Notes under the pieces: generated by a model
The model's database searches: none
Told to the model about the DNA's origin: nothing
What the model saw: only the letters and a program-made list of their open reading frames with translations
In this document: in pieces, positions 11,121-23,031 of the stretch
Layout of the letters: each line of letters starts with the position of its first letter
Numbering within the stretch: the stretch's first letter is position 1
Position numbers and translations under genes: made by a program
NCBI GenBank assembly: GCA_940671915.1
Contig: CALNVZ010003435.1
Span: 6,978,520 to 7,042,519, forward strand
Reading direction: 5' to 3'
DNA from: Paracentrotus lividus
Lineage: Eukaryota; Echinodermata; Echinoidea; Camarodonta; Echinidae
Length of the DNA stretch: 64,000 nt

Positions 11121-11965
11121 TCTTTCTCTGAAATGATGTCGTATATTTCTATATGAGTAATACCTCACAGGAAATAGGTTATTGAATAAATTTAGAATCA
11201 CTACCATCAAAAAACTAAAATAAAATATTAATTTCTTCCCTTTCCACGATCGAGGATCCCATCAAATTTTGACTTGCAAATCCAAGTCTTGAGATTTTTG
11301 TTATTATGGTTTTGATTTTCATTCAGTTGAAATTTTTTCTTCATACAAATAGTAAAAGCAAATAGTGGTGATATATTACAATTGTAGGGGAAGGGGGCAG
11401 ATACGTTACGCCAAGGGTACGCAAAAAAAATTATTGTCCCATCCTTTTGCCCCAAAGTTTCTTTTGTTTGTGTTGCATGACGTTGGGTGAACTGCTTGAT
11501 TAGTTTGATTTTCATTCAGTTGAATTATTTCTTTCTCTGGAAATGATTTGTCGTTATATATCTTAAGTAATTACCTCACAGGAAATAGGGTTTTGAATAA
11601 ATTTAGGAATCACTACCAATGCAGAAATAACTAAAATAAAGAATATAATTCTTCCTTTTCCAGCGATCGAGGATCCCATCGAAAATTTTGACTTGCAAAT
11701 CAAGTCTGAGAATTTTTGTTATATTATCGGTTGGATTTTCATTCAGTTGAAATTTTTTTCTCATACAATAGGTAAAGCAATAATAGTGGTGTATTATACA
11801 ATTGTATGGGGAAGGGCATGATCGACCGTTACGCCAAGGCGTACGCAAAAGAAAAAATTATTGTTCCCATTCCTTTTTGCCCCCAAAGTTTTTTGTTTGT
11901 GTTGTCATGACCGTGGGTTGAACTTGCTGATTAGTTGATTTTCATTTCAGATTGAATTGATTTCT
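11121..11965 (+). repeat. ~410-bp tandem duplication inside Helitron E1
   Basis: 11121-11528 and 11529-11965 carry the same sequence, including ACCTCACAGGAAATAGG, CGATCGAGGATCCCATC and GTTTGTGTTG blocks. The second copy has many one-base insertions. The other Helitron copies have this segment once, so it is either a local duplication or two uncollapsed versions of one sequence. Confidence 0.7.
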
Positions 11966-12039
11966 CTCTGTCATTATGTGGTTAGCTGATAGGGCTAAAA
12001 TAGCTCGGGCAGCAGAAGTTGATCAAAACTTAATGCCTG

Positions 12040-12960
12040 CCCGTGGCAACCTGTAGGTTATGCCAAGTGCACGCAGAAAAAAAATTATGTACACTTTTGC
12101 CCATCGTACGTCCCCCCCCAAGGGGCAACCTCTAGGTTACGCTAAGGGTACGCGAAAAAAAACAATCACTTATGCTCCACCCCCCCCCCCCGGAAAAGTT
12201 CTAGGTTACGCCAAGGGTACGCGGAAAAAATATTACGTAGGCTACACTTTTTGCCCATCGTCCCTCCTCCCCAGGGGCAATCCTCTCAATTACGCCAAGG
12301 GTAGGCCTACGGCGAGAAAAAAAATTACGTACACATTTGCCCATCGTTCCCTCCCCAAGGGCGCAAAACCTCTCAGTTACGCCAAGGGTAGGCCTACGCG
12401 AAAAAAAAATTATGTACACTTTTGCCCATCGTCCCCCTCCCCAGGGGCAACCTCTAGGTTACGCTTAAGAAAATTAACTTGCACTATTGCCCTTCCCCCC
12501 CCCCCCGGAAAGCTTTTTAGGTTTACGCTAAGGGTATGCGCTAAAAATGTATGTAACTATTGCTCAACCCCCCCCCCCCCCACCCGGGAAAACTTTAAGG
12601 TTACGCCAAGGGTACGCAGAAAAAAATTATGGACACTTTTGCCCAGCGTCCCCCCTCCGCAGGGCAAACTTGTAGGTTACGCCAACGGTTACGCTCCACC
12701 CCCCCCCCCCGGGGAAAACTTTAAAGGTTACGCCAAGGGTACGCGGAAAAAAAAATTTTATGTACTTTATTGCTCTCCACCCCCCCCCCCCCCCCCCGGG
12801 AAAAACTTTTAGGTTACATCCAAGGGTACGCGGCAAAATCTTACATACACTTCTGCCCCACCACCCCCCCCTCCCCGGGTGCAACCTTTAGGTTTACTCA
12901 AGGGTACGCGGGAAAAATAAAACAACTTTAGGCCTACGTACACATTTGCCCATGCCACCC
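12040..12960 (+). repeat. ~70-bp tandem array in Helitron E1
   Basis: Same unit as at 6130-7170, in plus orientation, about 12-13 units. One frame stays open across much of it and gives a Pro/Lys-rich product, but this is an effect of the repeat and not a gene. Confidence 0.85.
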
Positions 12961-13920
12961 CCGTCCCCAAAAAATAATGATAATATAATAAATAAATTTA
13001 CAAAAAAATAAATCATTAGCCCATGCATTGTTCTTTTTTTTTCCTTACAATTCTCAAAGTATTGAAAAGTAGCCCCCCCACCCAAGAAGAAAGGGTACAC
13101 CTTTCTTTATCAGGGGGACCCCCTCCCGAGTGGCTGCAAGGAATTTTTTAGATTTCGGTAGGCTGTAAAACGAACAAGCCTTTGCGAATTTCGCGCCTCC
13201 TCCTCCGTCCCCCCAGAAAAAGCCCCTAAACAAATTAAGGAAGTTAAAAAATAAAAATAATAATGATAATAATAGTTAGCCCCATTTTCATTTTTAGATA
13301 AAAGTTTTTTTAAAGAGGTCCCCTTTTCAGTGCATTTTATAAAAAAAATTAAAAAATGACGAGATCGATGAAAATGATCACCTTCCCCAAGAATAAATGA
13401 ATAAAACTCCCACAATAGCCAAATAAAATCAGGAGCAGTTCTATGCGAGGGAGGTGAGGGGGGGGGGTAATGGGTAGGCCTACAACCCTCAGCACCCCCC
13501 CCCCCAAAAAAAAAAAAAAATAAATAAATAAATAAATAAATAAAATAATAAAATAAAAAAAATAAAAAAATAAAAAATAAATAATAATAAATAAATAATA
13601 ATAATATAATATAATAATAATAATAAATAAAAAGTAAAAAATAACAATAAAAAAAATGAATAAATAAATAAATAAATTTTAAAAATGTAAAGAAAGAAAG
13701 AAAGAACTAATAAGAAGCAGAAGAAACTTCATCAGGCCCAATGGCGGGCGGAGCCAAGATTTTATATTTTTTGCACTAAGGAGCCGATTGTCGCCGAAGC
13801 ATTTATCAATTCGCGAAATGCTTTAAAAAGAAGGGTTGAGGAATGAAAGAAACACCTTTTTTCAAGTGTAGGGGGTGGACCTGCTAGCTGTCCCGGCGGC
13901 GTAGCGCCGGGTGCAGCTAG

Positions 13921-15951
13921 TCTATATAATATACTGTTAATCTTTGCAGGGGGTCTTCCATAGACTTTGCACAGGAGGGCCAACTTATGTGGGTCTGCTC
14001 CTGGGATTCCCCTTGCCTAGGCCCCCGCTTTGGCCCACGGTCGGGTCGGTCGCCAATCACCGTGTCATCCGCATTTTCAGCCCACCACGATGTCGACGTG
14101 CAGGTGATCCTCGATTTCCTCGACGAAAAATCCCTGTTGACTTGCGTGTTTGAAGTCCGACGTTGAACGAAACAGACGACAGAGCGTGACGTCATCTCGA
14201 ACCGAACTGGCTGTGTACGGTACCCAACCATCACCTCCTCATTACTCTTGCCCAAACAACATCGCCCTGCATGTAAGCATCATGTCCTACTGACATCATC
14301 AGTGTATTTTCTGTTGACACAAAAGCGCCGAGTTAACATACGATGCCGAGTTATTTTAGGTCGGATTGTGAAACTTGAGGAGGATCGAGACGATTTGTTC
14401 TTCGAATCGATTTCTGTCATGTACGCGTGTGTAAAAAAATGCACTTAAAAACTGGATTAGACGCAAAATAACAATCGTAAAAGTCAGTCCATCTACTTAT
14501 TTGGCAAAAAAAGTCATCAGGTATCTATGTTTATGTTTAATAACGGTTGTTTTTTTTTCGCGTACCCTTAGCGTAACCTAGAGGTTTGCCCCTTGGGAGG
14601 GGGACGTACGATGGGCAAAAGTGTACATAATTTTTTTTCTGCGTGCACTTGGCATAACCTACAGGTTTGCCACTGGGGCAGGCATTAAGTTTTGATCACT
14701 CTTCTGCTGCCCGAGCTATTTTTAGCCTATAGCTACCACATGAATGAAGAAAGAAATCAATTCAACTGAATGAAAATCAAACTAATCAAGCAGTTCACCC
14801 AACGTCATGCAACACAAACAAAAGAAACTTTGGGGGCAAAAGGATGGGACATAATTTTTTTTTGCGTACCCTTGGCGTAACGGTCGATCTGCCCCTTCCC
14901 CATACAATTGTATAATATCACCACTATTTTGCTTTTACTATTTGTATGAAGAAAAAAATTTCAACTGAATGAAAATCAAACCATAATAAACAAAAATCTC
15001 AAGACTTGATTTGCAAGTCAAAATTTGATGGGATCCTCGATCGTGGAAAAGGGAAGAAATTATATTTTTATTTTAGTTTTTCTGATGGTAGTGATTCTAA
15101 ATTTATTCAAAACCTATTTCCTGTGAGGTATTACTCTATAGATATATACGACAAATCATTTCCAGAAGAAAGAAATAAATTTAACACAAATAAGCTAAAG
15201 GTAACGGAATGCTGAATTGATATACCCCGTGCTGTCACGCAACACCATCCAGCTCAGCTTATGCTCAGCTCACTCAGCTCATTCAGTCACGTTCAATCCA
15301 ATACGACTATGTATGGAGGATCGCCGAATTCATGTTTTTTAATATCAAACATAAAGTTTGATACCTGATGACTGTTTTTGCAAAGATAGTAGATGGACAT
15401 GACTTTACGATGTTTATTTTGCGTCTAATCCAGTTTTTAAGTGCATGACAGAAATCGATTCGAGAAACAAATCGTCTCGATCCTCCTCAGTTTCACAATC
15501 GACCTAAAATAACTCGGCATCGTATATATGTTAACTCGGCGCTGCCGTGTCAACAGAAAATACACCGATGAATGTCAGTATGACATGATGCTTACATGCA
15601 GGGCGATGTTGTTTGGGGCAAGAGTAATGAGGAGGTGATGGTTGGGTACCGCGTACACGCCAGTTCGGTTCGAGATGACGTCACGCTCTTGTCGTCTGTT
15701 TCGTTCGACGTCGGACTTCAACACGCAAGTCAACGGCGATTTTTCGTCGAGGAAATAGAGGATCACCTGCACGTCCGACGTCGTGGTGGGCTGAAAATGC
15801 AACGACACGGAGACGGGCGACCGACCCGACCCGTGGGCCAAAGCGGGGGCCTCGGCAAGGGGAATCCCAGGAGGAGATGCACATAAGTTGGCCCTCGTGT
15901 GCAAAGTCTATGGAAGACCCCTCACGACGTTTAACGCTATTATTATATAGA
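13921..15951. mobile_element. Foldback Helitron unit with two 5' ends (E2 plus / E3 minus)
   Basis: The left end starts TCTATATAATATACTG and continues in the Helitron 5' domain to about 14533. The right end, read on the minus strand, starts TCTATATAATAATAGCG and carries the same 5' domain back to about 15330, then the internal segment (14930-15330) and two to three array units (14545-14900). The unit is thus an inverted pair of truncated 5' halves meeting near 14540. Both TC ends touch the CTAG 3' end of a neighbour (E1 at 13920, E4 at 15952). No coding capacity is seen. Confidence 0.75.
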
Positions 15952-18035
15952 CTAGCTGCACCCGGCTCTACGCGCCGGGGCAGCTAGCAGGTCCATCCCC
16001 TACAGTTTGAAAAAGTGTTTCTTTCATTCCCACGACCCTTCTTTTTAGCGCCTTTCGATTACAGCATTTCCGCGAATTGCATAAATGCTTCGGCGACAAT
16101 CGGCCTCCTGCAAAAAAATATAAAAACCTCTCCGCCCCCATATGGCCTGATAAAGTTTCTTCTGCTTCTTATTAGTTCTTCTTTCTTTCTTTACATTTTT
16201 AAAATTTATTTATTATTTATTCATTTTTTATTGTTAATCTTATTTTTTTAATTAAATTATTATTATTATTATGTTATATATTTATTTATATTATTATTTT
16301 TTTATGTTTTATTATTTTTTTAAATTATATTATTTATTTAATTTTTATTTTTATTATTATTTATTATTCTTATTATTATTATTTTTTTTTTGGGTGGGGG
16401 GGTGCTGAAGGTTATAGGCCTACCATTACGTGTATGTAATAATTTTTGTTGCGTACCCTGGCGTAACCTAGAGGTTTGCCTCTGGGGAGGGATGATGGCA
16501 AAAGGGTACGTAATTTTTTCCGCCGTACCCTTGGCGTAACCCAAAAAGTATGTGTGGGGGGGGGGGAGGGGGAGGGGGGAGCGAAAGTCTACATAAATTT
16601 TTTCGCATACTGGCGTAACCCTAAAGTTTCCCGGGGGGGGGGGGGTGGAGCGTAACTGTTTGCGTAACCTAGAAGTTTGCCCCTGGGGAGGGGACGCTGG
16701 GCAAAAGTTTACGTAATTTTTTTCTGCGTACCCTTGGCGTAACCTGAAAGTATTCAGGGAGGTGTGGAGCAAAAGTCTACGTAAATTTTTTTCGCGTACC
16801 TTGCGAACCTAAAGTTTTCCCGGGGGGGGGAGCAAGAGTGTACATAATTTTACGCATACCCTTGGCGTAACCTAAAAGCTTTCCCGGGGGGGTGGAGCAA
16901 AAGTGTACGTAAATTTTTCGCGTACCTGGCGTAACTCAGAGGGTGCCCCCATATTTTTTTTTGCGTACCCTTGGCGTAAACCGCCTTCTCCCTACAATTG
17001 CATAATATTACCTTTCTTTTGCTTTACTATTCTGTATGAAGAAAAATTTCAACTGATAAAATCAAACTATAAATAAACATAAATCTCAAGACTTGGTTTG
17101 CAAGTTAAATTCCATTCATCGTGAAAAGAAGAAATTATATCTCTTTTTAGTTTTTTGATGGTTATGAGTCTAAATTTATCAAAACCTATTTCCTGTAAGG
17201 TATTACTCATAGTAAAAACACGATAAATCATTCAGAAGAAAGAAATCAATTAACAAAAAGCCAAAGGTAAAGGAAAACTGACTCGATATATCGCGTTGCC
17301 TCTTGTGTCTCGGCGCTGGAACCCAGCTCAGCCAAGTCACTCCACTCAAATACAGTCATTCACTGTGAATGCATTTGTATTATAGGATCGCCGAATTTAC
17401 GTAAACCCTACATTTATCTTCTTCATTATAAACATGAACATTGAACCTGATGACGGTTGCAAAGATAGTAGAGGACATGACTTTACGATGTTTATTACGA
17501 TGTTTATTTTGCTCTAATCCACTTTTAATGCATTTTTTACAACGTTACATGACAAAATCGACTCCGAGAAAACAAATCGTCTCAATCCTCACTCAGTTCA
17601 AAATCGACTAAAATAATCGGCATCGTACGTTCGCGCTGCCGGGTCAACAGAAAATACACCGATGATGTCAGTAGGACATGATGCTTACATGCAGGCGATG
17701 TTGTGTGGGCAAGAGTCATGAGAGTGATGGTTGGTTGGACCGTAGACCGCAGTTCGGTTCGAGATGACGTCACGCTAAATTGTCGCTGTTCGTTCGACGT
17801 CGCGACTTCAACACGCAAGTCAACGGGGATTTTTCGTCGAGGAAATCGAGGATCACCTGCACTCCGACGTCGTGGTGGCTGAGAATGCGAGCGACACGGT
17901 GATGGGCGCCGACCCGACCTGCGGTTAAAGCGGGGCCTCGGCGAGGCGAATCCAAGAGGAGATGCAACTAAGTTGGCCCTTCCCGTGCAAAGTCTATGGA
18001 CGACCCCCGCCAAGCTTTGAGTATTCTTATATAGA
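15952..18035 (-). mobile_element. Non-autonomous Helitron E4, both termini intact
   Basis: Read on the minus strand it starts TCTATATAAGAATAC at 18035, preceded by A. It runs through the 5' domain (18030-17370), the internal segment, the ~70-bp array (16990-16430), the AT-rich tract (16400-16200) and the 3' domain with GC hairpin, ending CTAG at 15952. The 5' TC after A is the standard Helitron A/T insertion signature. At 2084 bp with no RepHel frame it is non-autonomous. It is joined head to tail with the E3 half-element. Confidence 0.85.
16430..16990 (-). repeat. ~70-bp tandem array in Helitron E4
   Basis: Same unit as the other arrays, in minus orientation (seen on plus as GCGTACCCTTGGCGTAACC followed by G runs), about 7-8 imperfect units. 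Confidence 0.85.
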
Positions 18036-18789
18036 TTCGGTTACGAGGCAATTTCCCTTAATACTTTCAAACATATGCATTTCTACGCATGTCTATGTAC
18101 CTTTGTGTTTTGTATAATGAAATTTGTTTTAAAAATATTGATAAATTGTACATATTCACAAGAGCCTCGCTTACAAAGGATGCTGTGTATTGTTGACATC
18201 ATTAACGATATGGAATCCTTGCATAGGGAATCCATCTATGATGCTTAATGTCATATTCACTGTCCTATTTGCAAAAATCTCCACTAATATGTTCAGTAAG
18301 GATGTCAGCATTATTACATTCAATTTCCTCTAAAAAATTACTTTTTTTCCCCCTCACTGTATTACATGATTGCAATAGGCATCACATCTCCCTTAAAAGT
18401 TAAGCTATAACTAACACACCCTCCTCAGACAATGCCTCAGACAGAGAGAGACTTGTAGCGGCATTGGTCTCGTCAGGTAGACTGCCTCCTGATACCGATA
18501 TCCTAGATTACTCCCTCCTGCACCGGTAATATCCGTCATTTGGTAAGAAAAGGTTACCACTAGAGGGCGCTTCAGAAGTGGCTGATGATGCCAGGGCCAT
18601 AGATTGCAGTTGCAGCGACGAGAATCGTTATCAGAAGCCCCCTGCAAGACGGATGCTATGTTCTATGCTCGTAATGACGTATCCTGCAAGAGGAAGCTGC
18701 AGCTGATATGGGTGTGTTCCGAGCACTGTGTTGGACGGAAGCCGCAGCCTTCAGCAACTTGTCTAACGTTGTTGGGCGACAGATGTGTT
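18036..18789. other. Non-genic DNA downstream of the zinc-finger gene
   Basis: No gene is recognised. The stretch contains a CTCF-like core (18557-18571). It lies on the 3' side of the minus-strand zinc-finger gene and may include its untranslated region, but no clear AATAAA on the minus strand was found. Confidence 0.4.
18557..18571 (+). promoter_or_regulatory. CTCF-like motif
   Basis: CCACTAGAGGGCGCT resembles the vertebrate CTCF core (CCASYAGRKGGCR). It is a single motif between the Helitron cluster and the zinc-finger gene. A chance or repeat-derived match is possible. Confidence 0.3.
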
Positions 18790-19106
18790 ATGTTCGTTGT
18801 GGCTTGATGATTCATTAGAGTCTTGGGTCTTAGGAAACCCTTTTCGCCACATTTTGCAGAAATAAGAAACTCCTTGGTATGGGCTTGGTTTGGTGTCTTT
18901 CATTACATCCTTGCGATAAAAGGTCTTTGAGCAGAATTTACAGTTGTGAAGGGGGGATTTGTGTGTGTTCTGGTGATCAATCAATTTGTCCTCCTAGCAA
19001 ATGACTTCCTGCAGCCCTCATAACTCACAAGCGTAAGGTTTATGAGTGGGTGAACAGTGTTGACGTGTCTTGTTAGTTGTTCTTGAAGAGGAATGCCTTC
19101 CCGCAA
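18790..19106 (-). pseudogene. Zinc-finger remnants beyond the stop of the C2H2 gene
   Basis: Just after the TGA at 19109-19107 the minus strand still encodes finger-like peptides in changing frames: DCGKAFLFK then LTRHVNTVH (about 19106-19040), PYACEL then CRKSFARR (about 19035-18985), LIDHQNTHKSPLHNCKFC and SKTFYRKDVMK (about 18980-18905), and YFCKMWRKGF (about 18870-18840). Frame changes fall between or within fingers, and one zinc-binding Cys is Trp. Either the 3' fingers have decayed or the assembly has one-base errors here. If errors, the real protein has up to four more fingers. Confidence 0.6.
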
Positions 19107-20884
19107 TCATTTCTCAGAGCCATGTGAAGCTATGTGTCTCTTGAGATCTCTATCCGTCTTGAAGCCACTACCGCACATGTCACAGAGATACCCCCGCTGG
19201 TCTTGATGGCTCTCCTTGTGCAATCTCAGCTGGCGCTTACTGACCATCACCTTACCACACTCGTCACACTGATGATTGTGGGAATTCGACTGCTGATGCT
19301 TCCTCAATTTACTCTCTGTTGGAAACTTCATCCAACAGAGCTTGCACTTGAAAGACAACTGGGCGTAATACTTCCTCATTTTCCACTTTCTCATCTCCTC
19401 TGCATACTCCTCTTCTACTGCGGACTTGTTTGGAAGGCACTGCCGACACCCGCACTGAAACATCAGTTTGTTTGAGTGGGATGTGACATGTGATGTAAAC
19501 ATGTCCATATCTGTAAAGACTTGGAGGCAATCTACATCACGACATTGAAATTGCTTCGTCATACTGTGTACATCGTACATATGCTTGGAAAGGTTCCTGC
19601 GAGAGAACCACTTCTTGCATTCTTTACATTTCAGCTGCTTAGAGTTCAACTTCACTGAGCTTGATTCAGCACTGTCTGGATTTTCAGAGACTACCATATT
19701 CTCATTCTGCATTTCTTTACGAATTTGTTCATCATAAGTTCCTTTTAAACCTGAAGCGATTGCATTCAGACATTCCTCCACAGTTGAAAACTTGGGTTTT
19801 GGCATGAGACCCAAGACAGCTAAATCAGATGCGGACAAAGTGATGCCTTCGTCTTTATCAGCATCATCACTTACTTCAGCAATCTTCTCCTTTTCAGAGT
19901 TTAAAATTTGTTGATCTTCGTTTCTGGTAATGGCACTAGGAGCAGTTCCATCCCATGGAACTACAGCTTTATCAACTTCAATCCATACTTTATGGTTTTC
20001 AATATGACCATTGAAATCAGTCTTCTCCCTAGACTTGTGTCTGCATAAAGGACATTCATATCGTTTCTTATTGGCACATCGTCTCTCATGCCTCTTGAGG
20101 GATCCTGTTGCTACGAAAGACCCACATTCCCCACACAGATTTTTTGCTTGATCAGGTATAGCCCTTTTAACCCCATTCCCAGAATTTTCCTTGCCAAAGG
20201 CACCTTTGTGCTTCTCTTTTAAATGCCTTTTCAGATCCTTAAGAGAATCGGTGGAAACCGAACACAGAGTACATGATCCTTTCTTAGAAGGTCGACCTGG
20301 ACGACGCTTTGGTACACTGGTCTGTGTATTATCAGTATTCTGTTTCTTGACATTATTCCGATGCTTTCTGCTGGCGTTGTGTTGCTCAAGCTTAAAATTG
20401 CTGAGGAACTTGAGGTTACAGACACTGCAGGAATATTGTGGACGTGTCCTTCTTGAGGACTTCTCCACTGGCAAGTCGGAGGATGCATCTGAGGTGGTCT
20501 GGTGAGGCTCATTATCAGCCTCGATTGTTGGTTTTGGTTTTTCTTGAAGCTCAGCTTGCTCCTCATGACTAGCATCAATGTGAGGCTTCTCCTGCAGCTG
20601 GTTCTCTAGGATCTGAGTCTCAGGGAACCACTGTTGACAAGTCACAGAATCAGTGCTAGTGGATGAATGCTCCTGCCTGGAAGTATGTGCCAGGGATCTC
20701 AAGATGTCCAAGCTGATGTGCTCTGGATCGATGTCTTTGTCGCCTGCCTTTGATGTGAATAATTCACTGATGGTTGGTGAGATGTTGACCCCGGTAGTGG
20801 TTGTGCTGACCTCCCCCTGGTCCCTTATGGGTGATACCTCATGACCGTCTGGATTGCTGTTTAGGATTCTGTTTAGAACATCAC
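19107..20884 (-). CDS. Zinc-finger gene, coding exon 3
   Basis: The acceptor is TTTTTAG before 20884 on the minus strand. The exon opens with GT, completing a Gly codon begun in exon 2, and is open through 592 codons to TGA. It carries fingers two to ten and the AT-hook-like motif. Confidence 0.85.
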
Positions 20885-22151
20885 CTAAAAAGTAGTTTTA
20901 CATAAAAACAGAGATTAGCAAGACAGTGGTTAGTAAATAGACATAAACCCAAAAAGAGAAACAGCTCCAAATAAGTCTAGGTAAATTTACACATTTTTTT
21001 TTTAATCATTGGACAAAATGTAACATGTGTGCCCAATGAACAAATGACATCAAAGATATTATTCATTACAATATATCTTATGTCTTTAGGGTAGGGAGAT
21101 GGTGAATTTCATTGATACTTTCAAAATAATGACATCATGTACTGAATTGAATTGAATTCAAATTGTTACTGCATTGATTGATTCAATTAATTTAATCTCA
21201 TGTCAGAAACAACACTGTGTAAATATTACACAAGTTTCTCACCTAGTTCTTGGGCTGTATCCTTTGTGATTTCTTTCTGCTTCTTGGCCTTGTGGCAGCT
21301 TTTCTCTCTCTTATGCTGCATGAAGATGGTCATATCGGTGAACTTCTCCTTGCACCTTCCACACTCGAACACGTCCTCCTCGTCTGTTTGGTGCAGAGAA
21401 ATAAACAGAATGTATAAGTTAGTACAGTTAATCTCAGAAAAGAATACCCAGATATGAAAGTCTTGTATTAAAAATATATATACTTATGTGATCTTAATTT
21501 TGTCCTCCATGATAAATATGATGGATGAATGAGTGCTATCAAGTTTGAATCTCATTTCTTTCTGATAATTAAAGAAGATTATATTAATTTCATAAGAACG
21601 CAGTTAACTCTCATTTTGAATTACATTATATTTCTGATGTATTATTATACCGTATAGTGACTATAATTCTTTTCTCTTGGTCAACAAAAGTTTGATTTCT
21701 TTGGGACCTCCCAAGGCTCCTCCCTTCTTCTCCTATCCTAGTATTAATATGTAAGGAAGCATGACGCCCTCCAGAAGAGGCATGTCACTGTAGTCCTGGG
21801 GCCTGTTTCTCGAAACAGTCATAAGTCTAAGTTCGTGGACATCCCATTGAAACGTGTGTTAATGCTACAACACATGTCTCTATAATGGGTTATCCAAGAA
21901 CTTAAGACTTATTATGAGGTTTCGAGAAACGTGCCCCTGATTCAAGGTGTATACACAATGAATCTTGTTCATCTAAACACATAAACATATATGCTCCAGT
22001 TCATATCCAGTTCAAATGTGTAAATGTAGTTGTCGTTTACTTTTGAAACAAATTTCTGAATTTATACAGCTATTTTTTTTAAGTCTTTCCAGGTAGATAA
22101 TAAGGAGTCTTTAAGTGACTGGAACTCACCTGAAGAATCCTTGTCAGCCAT
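19107..22151 (-). CDS. C2H2 zinc-finger protein (three coding exons, 646 aa)
   Basis: Predicted coding exons on the minus strand are 22151-22130, 21383-21243 and 20884-19107, joined by GT-AG introns with consistent phase (1, 1). The protein starts MADKDSS and has about ten C2H2-type fingers. The first is at residues 13-37 (FECGRC start, second half HKREKSC). An isolated finger follows at about 205-229, then a basic AT-hook-like RRPGRPSKK at about 248-256, then clustered fingers, the last at about 620-642. Long acidic, Ser/Gln-rich linkers separate the groups. The mix of fingers and AT-hook suggests a nuclear DNA-binding regulator; targets are unknown. Most linkers are not the TGEKP type. The orthologue is not recognised; general layout recalls ZFP64-like multi-finger proteins, but that is weak. 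The stop at 19107 may be premature because finger sequence continues past it. Confidence 0.85.
21243..21383 (-). CDS. Zinc-finger gene, coding exon 2
   Basis: 141 bp with acceptor CACCAAACAG and donor GAACTAG/GTGAGA. It encodes EEDVFECGRCKEKF and HKREKSCHKAKK, an isolated finger with a C-terminal zinc ligand of the His/Cys type, followed by a Lys-rich stretch. Confidence 0.85.
21798..21936. mobile_element. Palindromic MITE in intron 1 of the zinc-finger gene
   Basis: Inverted ends GGGGCCTGTTTCTCGAAAC and GTTTCGAGAAACGTGCCCC enclose a further inverted core (CATAAGTCTAAGTTC against GAACTTAAGACTTAT). About 139 bp, non-coding. Target duplication is not clear. Confidence 0.7.
22130..22151 (-). 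CDS. Zinc-finger gene, first coding exon
   Basis: ATG at 22151 encodes MADKDSS plus one base, followed by donor GTGAGT. The short reading frame joins exon 2 in phase to give MADKDSSDEEDVFECGRC. The 5' untranslated extent and the transcription start are not seen. Confidence 0.75.
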
Positions 22152-23031
22152 AATAACACTTGGATACAGGTATAACTTAACCAATCGACAAGTCTCTGTA
22201 CAGGATTTGGCAGTAGAAAACCTGTAGTACAAATAAAAAACCAAAAACAAAACAATGGATAATAATAAAAACAGACACACATTGGGAAAAAAAGATACAA
22301 TATTGAATAATCTAGATGTAGATCTAGAGTCTCGACCTATCAGCTGCAATTAGGCATGGGGGCTTCAACTCTCTATCTCATTGAATGCTTACGTTTTAAC
22401 ATGGTTTTGCTCCTAGTGGTGACTCAGTTTGAGCTACAAAAATAAATAGGTGCCAGACCTAAGTGAATTACGTACCCCCACACACACAACCTTACCCTAG
22501 TCCGCAGAGGTTGCCATAAACCTGGCTTATCCCTTTACGTCGATGAGTATTACTTCCCTTTGACTAGTTTTGTGGTGCAAATAGCGTTTCATATCGGAAT
22601 CCCACATGGCAACGTGAAGGGATAGGGTGATGACGACCCCGTGAACAAGGTAACGTAGGGTATGGTAGGGTGGTGTGTACGGGTGTTTAGCATTTGCGCC
22701 GTTTCATGTGGAGTGGGATACAAAACTCAATTAAATTGAGCACCAACAAAAATAAAACAAGGTAGGATCTGTGGACGATGATGATAGGCACAGGAGGTGA
22801 AAGACGGACTAGAGTTCTATAGGGTATCATGAACTGGTCGCAGACTGAGACCCTTGTTTACTCAAGGGGGTCTTCTCAATACACCAACCGGATGGGTTGG
22901 GTGTCCAGACACTCAATTTCAATCAGTCTTCAATCTAGCCATGTGAAAAATGAAAGGGTTTACAAGCAATGTCTTTGCAGTATTTCAGCACAAAAGAAGT
23001 CTAGCCCCAGTCCATTCACTCTCGTTTATTA
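22152..23031. other. Upstream region of the zinc-finger gene
   Basis: No gene. This is the likely 5' untranslated/promoter side of the minus-strand gene, with moderately GC-rich DNA around 22500-22700. No TATA box or defined element could be assigned. Confidence 0.35.

Larger units (their letters stand above)
10302..13920 (+). mobile_element. Non-autonomous Helitron E1
   Basis: The left part (10304-10950) matches the 5' domain of the copies starting at 13921, 15951 and 18035: an AT-rich start, then GGGGTCTTCCATAGACTTTG and a conserved block. The extreme TC is lost next to the gap. It then holds the sequence homologous to 14930-15330 (partly duplicated, 11121-11965), the ~70-bp array (12040-12960), an AT-rich tract (13507-13680) and the 3' domain with GC hairpin and terminal CTAG (13917-13920). 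No RepHel coding is seen. The next base starts another Helitron copy. Confidence 0.75.

Noticed and set aside
12060-12812. Open frame of 250 codons, Pro/Lys/Gly-rich with YAKGTRKK repeats
   Set aside because: It is the ~70-bp Helitron array read in one frame; other arrays of the family are broken in that frame and no domain is present.
15575-15904. Overlapping frames of about 100 codons on both strands in the Helitron 5' domain
   Set aside because: The corresponding frames are interrupted in the other copies and match no Rep or helicase motif.
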